From assembly GCA_016711325.1 (NCBI GenBank), contig JADJTH010000001.1, positions 62,001-126,000 of the forward strand: a stretch of DNA of 64,000 nt, read 5' to 3'. Shown here piece after piece: positions 60,472 to 64,000 of this stretch. Position numbers and translations under genes: made by a program. The notes under the pieces were generated by a model. It ran no database searches. It was given only the letters and a program-made list of their open reading frames with translations, and was not told the origin of the DNA. Source of the DNA: Nigerium sp. (lineage in GTDB: Bacteria; Actinomycetota; Actinomycetes; Propionibacteriales; Propionibacteriaceae). Positions within the stretch are counted from its first letter, which is position 1. Each line of letters starts with the position of its first letter.

Positions 60472-60840
60472 CTACAGCAGCACGATGAGCAGGAACACGA
60501 TGATCGTGACCAGAGCCGCTGCGGCGATCGCGGCGGCGGCCACGAGGGCGGGGGCCGGACGCCGCGGCTGCGCGAGTTCGCCGGGGCGTCCGTCGCCGGC
60601 GGCGACGATGGCCGGAACCTCATGGGTGGCGACGGGTGGCAATGCCTCGACCACAGAGATGACCTCACCGAGCGTGGACGCCGAGAACAGCGCGTCCAGG
60701 TGGGGCTGATAGTCGCCATCGGGGACGGCACCCTGTTCGTAGGCGGCGTTGAGGCGTTCCACCAGCCGAGCGCGTTCGTCCTCGCTCAGCGGCGCGCCGG
60801 GAGTGGCGCGGTACTTCGAGGAGCGAGGCAATTCGGTCAT
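60472..60840 (-). CDS. DUF1707 (SHOCT-like) domain membrane protein
   Basis: 122 residues. The N-terminal ~60 residues form the DUF1707 unit (LSEDERARLVERLNAAYEQG, LDALFSASTLGEVISVVEALP), and a single C-terminal helix (AAAAIAAAALVTIIVFLLIVLL) anchors it. Family role unknown; common in actinobacteria. It is divergent from the ABC transporter operon. Confidence 0.75.
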   Translation of the reverse strand: MTELPRSSKYRATPGAPLSEDERARLVERLNAAYEQGAVPDGDYQPHLDALFSASTLGEVISVVEALPPVATHEVPAIVAAGDGRPGELAQPRRPAPALVAAAAIAAAALVTIIVFLLIVLL

Positions 60841-60950
60841 GCCCCCAGCCTACGGTGAGACCGCCCGCTCCCGCCGGGAGGCCCTCGCTAGGGTTGGCCA
60901 GGTCACGTGCGGCACCGGCGCCGCACCGGGCCGTTCGAAAGGTATCTCCC

Positions 60951-61928
60951 ATGAAGCGCACCGTTGTCGCGGGCCTGGTGGCCGCGCTGTCCCTCTCCCT
61001 GGCCGCGTGCACGTCGGCGCCCACCGCGAGCCCGACCGCCGCGGCCGGCCAGTCCTACAAGATCGGCATCTCCAAGTACGTCACCCACGCCTCGCTGGAC
61101 GCGAGCGTCGAAGGCTTCAAGAAGGCGCTGGCCGACGCGGGCGTGAATGCCACGTACGACGAGAAGAACGGCAACGCCGACAACGCGACGGTCGCGACCA
61201 TCTCCAGCACCTTCGCCGCGTCCGACCTCGACCTGGTGCTCGCGGTCGCCACGCCGTCGGCCCAGGGCGCCGCCGGGGCGATCACCGACAAGCCCGTGCT
61301 CTTCACGGCCGTCACCGATCCGGTGGACGCCAAACTGGTGGCGTCGTTGGAGGCGCCGGGCGCGAACGTCACGGGCACGTCCGACATGAACCCGGTCGCC
61401 GAACAGCTCGCCCTCGTCAAGGAGCTGCGCCCGGACGCCAAGCGCGTCGGCATCCTCTACAGCTCGGGGGAGGCGAACTCGGTGGTCCAGGTCGAACTCG
61501 CCCGCCAGGCCGCTCCCGGCCTCGGCCTCGAGCTCGTCGTGCGGCCGATCGCGGAAGCCCGCGAGATGGATCAGAACCTGACCCTGCTCAGCGATGTCGA
61601 CGCCATCTACCTGCCGACCGACAACAAGATCGTCGCCTCGATCGACACCATCCTGCAGATGACGGAGTCCAAGAAGATCCCGCTCGTGGTCGGTGAAGGC
61701 GACTCGGTGCGCAAGGGTGGCATCGTCACCTACGGCCTCGACTACACGAAGCTCGGCTACCAGACCGGCGAGATGGCGATCCGCATCCTGAAGGACGGCG
61801 CCGCCCCGGCCACCCTGCCCGTCGAGACCCAGAAGGACCTGCAGATCTACGTCAACAAGGCGGCCGCCGAGCGCATGGGTGTCACCATCCCCGAGTCGCT
61901 GCTCGCCAAGGCCGAGGTCGTCGGTTAG
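60951..61928 (+). CDS. ABC transporter substrate-binding lipoprotein (TrpX/DUF534 family)
   Basis: 325 residues with a lipoprotein signal (VAALSLSLAACTSAPT; LAAC lipobox). YKIGISKYVTHASLDASVEG, LVLAVATPSAQGAAGAI, KRVGILYSSGEANSV and TNDK-like DAIYLPTDNKIVASID are motifs of the DUF534/TrpX family, which delivers aromatic amino acids or related compounds. It is followed by a permease (4 bp) and an ATPase with 8-bp overlap, a complete importer. Confidence 0.87.
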   Translation: MKRTVVAGLVAALSLSLAACTSAPTASPTAAAGQSYKIGISKYVTHASLDASVEGFKKALADAGVNATYDEKNGNADNATVATISSTFAASDLDLVLAVATPSAQGAAGAITDKPVLFTAVTDPVDAKLVASLEAPGANVTGTSDMNPVAEQLALVKELRPDAKRVGILYSSGEANSVVQVELARQAAPGLGLELVVRPIAEAREMDQNLTLLSDVDAIYLPTDNKIVASIDTILQMTESKKIPLVVGEGDSVRKGGIVTYGLDYTKLGYQTGEMAIRILKDGAAPATLPVETQKDLQIYVNKAAAERMGVTIPESLLAKAEVVG

Positions 61929-61931
61929 CCG

Positions 61932-62849
61932 ATGCTGGGATCGATCGATCTGGGGCTGATCTACGGGCTGATGGCTCTCGGGGTGTACCTCACCTTCCGG
62001 GTGCTCGATTTCCCCGATCTCACCGTCGACGGCAGTTTCACGTTGGGAGCTGCCGTCACGGCGTCCGGGATCCTCGCGGGCCAGGATCCCCTGCTCTCCA
62101 CCGCCATGGGCACCCTCGCGGGTGCAATCGCGGGCCTGGTGACGGGCCTGCTGCACACCAAGGGCGGCATCAATCCCCTGCTGGCGGGCATCCTCACCCA
62201 GATCGCGCTCTACTCGGTCAACCTGCGGATCATGGGCAAGGCGAACCTGTCGCTGCTGCGTGAACCGACGCTCATGGCGGGTCTCCAGCAGCCGGTACGC
62301 CTTCTCGGCACCTGGACGTCGGTGGCGATCTTCGCCGCCGTCGCCCTGGTGTTCCTCGTCGCGCTCGACTGGTTCCTCAACACCGACCTCGGCCTCGCGC
62401 TCCAGGCGACCGGGGACAACCCGCGGATGATTCAGGCGCAGGGCGTGTCGATCCACAATACGAAGATCCTCGGACTGTCGCTGTCGAACGCCCTCGTCGG
62501 GCTCTGCGGCGGGCTGATCGCCCAATACCAGGGGTACGCCGACATCGGCATGGGCATCGGCCTGATCATCGCCGGTCTGGCGTCCGTCATCATCGGCCAG
62601 ACGATCATCACCTCCCGCCGGTTCGTGTTCGCGACGGCCGCCGTCGTGCTGGGTTCGGTGGTCTACCTGCTCGTGATCCAGGTGGCACTGCTGATCGGCC
62701 TCGACCCGAACGACATGAAGCTCATGTCGGCGATCCTGGTGGTGGTGGCGCTGCTGTCGCCGCGCCTGGCGTTCGTGCAGCGGTTCTGGGCACGACGCCG
62801 GAAGCGGATGATGGCGGCGGTCGCGGAAGGGGAGGAAGTCCGTGCTTGA
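61932..62849 (+). CDS. ABC transporter permease (TrpY-like, BPD_transp_2)
   Basis: 305 residues with about eight membrane helices. GLIYGLMALGVYLTFRVLDF and LDFPDLTVDGSFTLGAAVTA at the start, and the EAA-like ATGDNPRMIQAQGVS motif in the cytoplasmic loop, are typical of this branched-chain-amino-acid-like permease group. Confidence 0.88.
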   Translation: MLGSIDLGLIYGLMALGVYLTFRVLDFPDLTVDGSFTLGAAVTASGILAGQDPLLSTAMGTLAGAIAGLVTGLLHTKGGINPLLAGILTQIALYSVNLRIMGKANLSLLREPTLMAGLQQPVRLLGTWTSVAIFAAVALVFLVALDWFLNTDLGLALQATGDNPRMIQAQGVSIHNTKILGLSLSNALVGLCGGLIAQYQGYADIGMGIGLIIAGLASVIIGQTIITSRRFVFATAAVVLGSVVYLLVIQVALLIGLDPNDMKLMSAILVVVALLSPRLAFVQRFWARRRKRMMAAVAEGEEVRA

Positions 62850-63627
62850 GGTCACCGGGCTGCGGAAGGTCTTCTTCCCCGACACGCCCAACGAGAAGAT
62901 CGCCCTGGACAACGTCTCGCTCGCGCTCGATCCGGGCGACTTCGTCACGATCATCGGCTCCAACGGCGCGGGCAAGTCGACGCTGTTGAACCTGATCGCC
63001 GGTGAGTTCCGAGCCGACTCCGGCGGCATCGCCATCGATGGCGTCAACGTGACGAGAATGCCCGTCCACAAGGTCGCGCGCTATGTCGGTCGGGTCTTCC
63101 AGGATCCGATGGCCGGCACCGTTCCGCACGGCACCATCGAGCAGAACCTCGCCATGGCGCTCGCCCGCGGACGTGCGCGCGGGCTGCGGATGGGCGTGAC
63201 GAACGCGAAGCGTGCGATCTTCGCCCGCGAGCTGGCCAACCTGGAACTCGGTCTCGAACACCGGATGAGGACGGACGCCGGTCTGCTGTCCGGCGGCCAG
63301 CGCCAGGCGTTGAGCCTGCTCATGGCGACGATGGGCTCTCCACGGGTCCTGCTGCTCGACGAGCACACGGCGGCCCTGGACCCGGCCCGCGCCGAACTGG
63401 TGACCCGGCTCACCGCCCAGGCTGTCGAGCGTCACCACCTCACCACGCTGATGGTCACGCACAACATGCACCAGGCGCTCACCTTGGGCAACCGGCTGAT
63501 CATGATGCACGAGGGGCGGATCATCTACGACCTCGCGGGCGAGGAGAAGAAGCGCGCGACCGTGGAAGACCTGCTGCACCAGTTCGAGCAGATCAAGGCC
63601 GTGTCCGACCGCACGCTGCTGGCCTGA
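62842..63627 (+). CDS. ABC transporter ATP-binding protein (TrpZ-like)
   Basis: 261 residues from GTG 62842, overlapping the permease. Walker A IIGSNGAGKSTLLNLIAG, signature LLSGGQRQALSLLMA, Walker B VLLLDEHTAALDP (His replaces the usual Pro), and H-loop MVTHNM. It completes the three-gene importer. Confidence 0.92.
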   Translation: MLEVTGLRKVFFPDTPNEKIALDNVSLALDPGDFVTIIGSNGAGKSTLLNLIAGEFRADSGGIAIDGVNVTRMPVHKVARYVGRVFQDPMAGTVPHGTIEQNLAMALARGRARGLRMGVTNAKRAIFARELANLELGLEHRMRTDAGLLSGGQRQALSLLMATMGSPRVLLLDEHTAALDPARAELVTRLTAQAVERHHLTTLMVTHNMHQALTLGNRLIMMHEGRIIYDLAGEEKKRATVEDLLHQFEQIKAVSDRTLLA

Positions 63628-63646
63628 GTTCGTCCGCCGCGGACGC

Positions 63647-64000
63647 TCAGACCAGCCCGACGATCCGGCCGCCGGCGTCCACGTCCATGCGCTCGGCGGC
63701 AGGGCTCGACCCGAGCCCGGGCATCGTCTGCATGGCGCCGGCCAAGGCGTAGACGTACCCCGCCCCGGCGGCGAGCCGCACCTCCCGGATTGGCAGCCGC
63801 CAACCGCCCGGCGCCCCCCGGTCGCCCGGATTGGCGGTCGTCGAGAGGTGCGTCTTGGCGATCAGGACGGGCAGGCCGCCGAAGCCCAACTCGGTGAGCC
63901 GGCGCAATTCCGCCATGGCGGTCGAGGCGATCTCGACGCCGTCCGCCCCGTAGACCTCGGTGGCCAGCGTCTCCAGCTTGTCGTCGAGCGGGGCGTCCCA
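63647..64000 (-). CDS. fhs: Formate-tetrahydrofolate ligase, C-terminal part
   Basis: The frame is open to the window edge; ~117 residues are visible. FGGLPVLIAKTHLSTTANPG, LPIREVRLAAGAGYVYALAG, MQTMPGLGSSPAAERMDVD and the terminal GRIVGLV are the Fhs C-terminus. It makes 10-formyl-THF from formate, ATP and THF. It converges with the ABC operon, 19 bp apart. Confidence 0.9.
   Translation of the reverse strand, partial: WDAPLDDKLETLATEVYGADGVEIASTAMAELRRLTELGFGGLPVLIAKTHLSTTANPGDRGAPGGWRLPIREVRLAAGAGYVYALAGAMQTMPGLGSSPAAERMDVDAGGRIVGLV

Overview
The window is about two-thirds G+C and gene-dense, with many GTG starts and 4-base start/stop overlaps. Its gene set is actinobacterial: GuaB3 beside GuaB, an Rpf with DUF348 and G5 domains, an EF-G2-like factor, a polyprenol-phosphate mannosyltransferase, CIRCE-controlled groES-groEL and cobalamin control. 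A Propionibacteriaceae-like genome fits best, but this is inference; no rRNA gene is present to test it.

Layout. 0-8.5 kb: housekeeping genes (3' end of cysE, amidotransferase, chorismate mutase, lipid kinase, class B PBP, guaB3-guaB, mannosyltransferase). 8.5-19.2 kb: a scrambled island. It holds an antimicrobial-peptide-type ABC transporter, remnants of its two-component genes, an IS21-family element (12180-14333), a tandem histidine kinase, a response regulator broken by an internal duplication, and an AbiE-type toxin-antitoxin pair between two ~395-bp copies of the response-regulator/groEL junction. 19.1-33.6 kb: groEL-groES, methyltransferase, galE, malic enzyme, the tsaE-tsaB-rimI-tsaD operon, acpS, glmS, coaA. 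33.7-40.1 kb: a sulfur-metabolism locus built around a family-2A encapsulin. 40.1-49.2 kb: glmM-rpsI-rplM, an EF-G paralogue, trmB-truA-methyltransferase, csbD. 49.4-54.7 kb: a cobalamin-riboswitch operon encoding an ECF transporter and two surface proteins. 54.8-64 kb: SOD, Rpf, the infA-rpmJ-rpsM-rpsK-rpsD-rpoA-rplQ cluster, a TrpXYZ-type ABC transporter and the 3' end of fhs.

The most interesting unit is 33.7-40.1 kb. A 23-codon leader peptide with a Cys-Gly-Cys-Cys run precedes a thioester-domain-like protein, an encapsulin shell, a cysteine desulfurase with a ~170-residue disordered N-terminal extension, a cysteine synthase-rhodanese fusion, a DUF4395 membrane protein and a membrane-anchored thioredoxin. 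The first three proteins together contain one cysteine, the desulfurase nucleophile. I infer a compartment for cysteine-derived sulfur that is induced when cysteine is short.

A caution on sequence quality: about a dozen genes are broken by a single-base gain or loss, mostly in short G/C runs, and one of them is tsaB, normally essential. Many of the apparent pseudogenes are therefore probably sequencing errors. Coordinates for those genes are given across the break.
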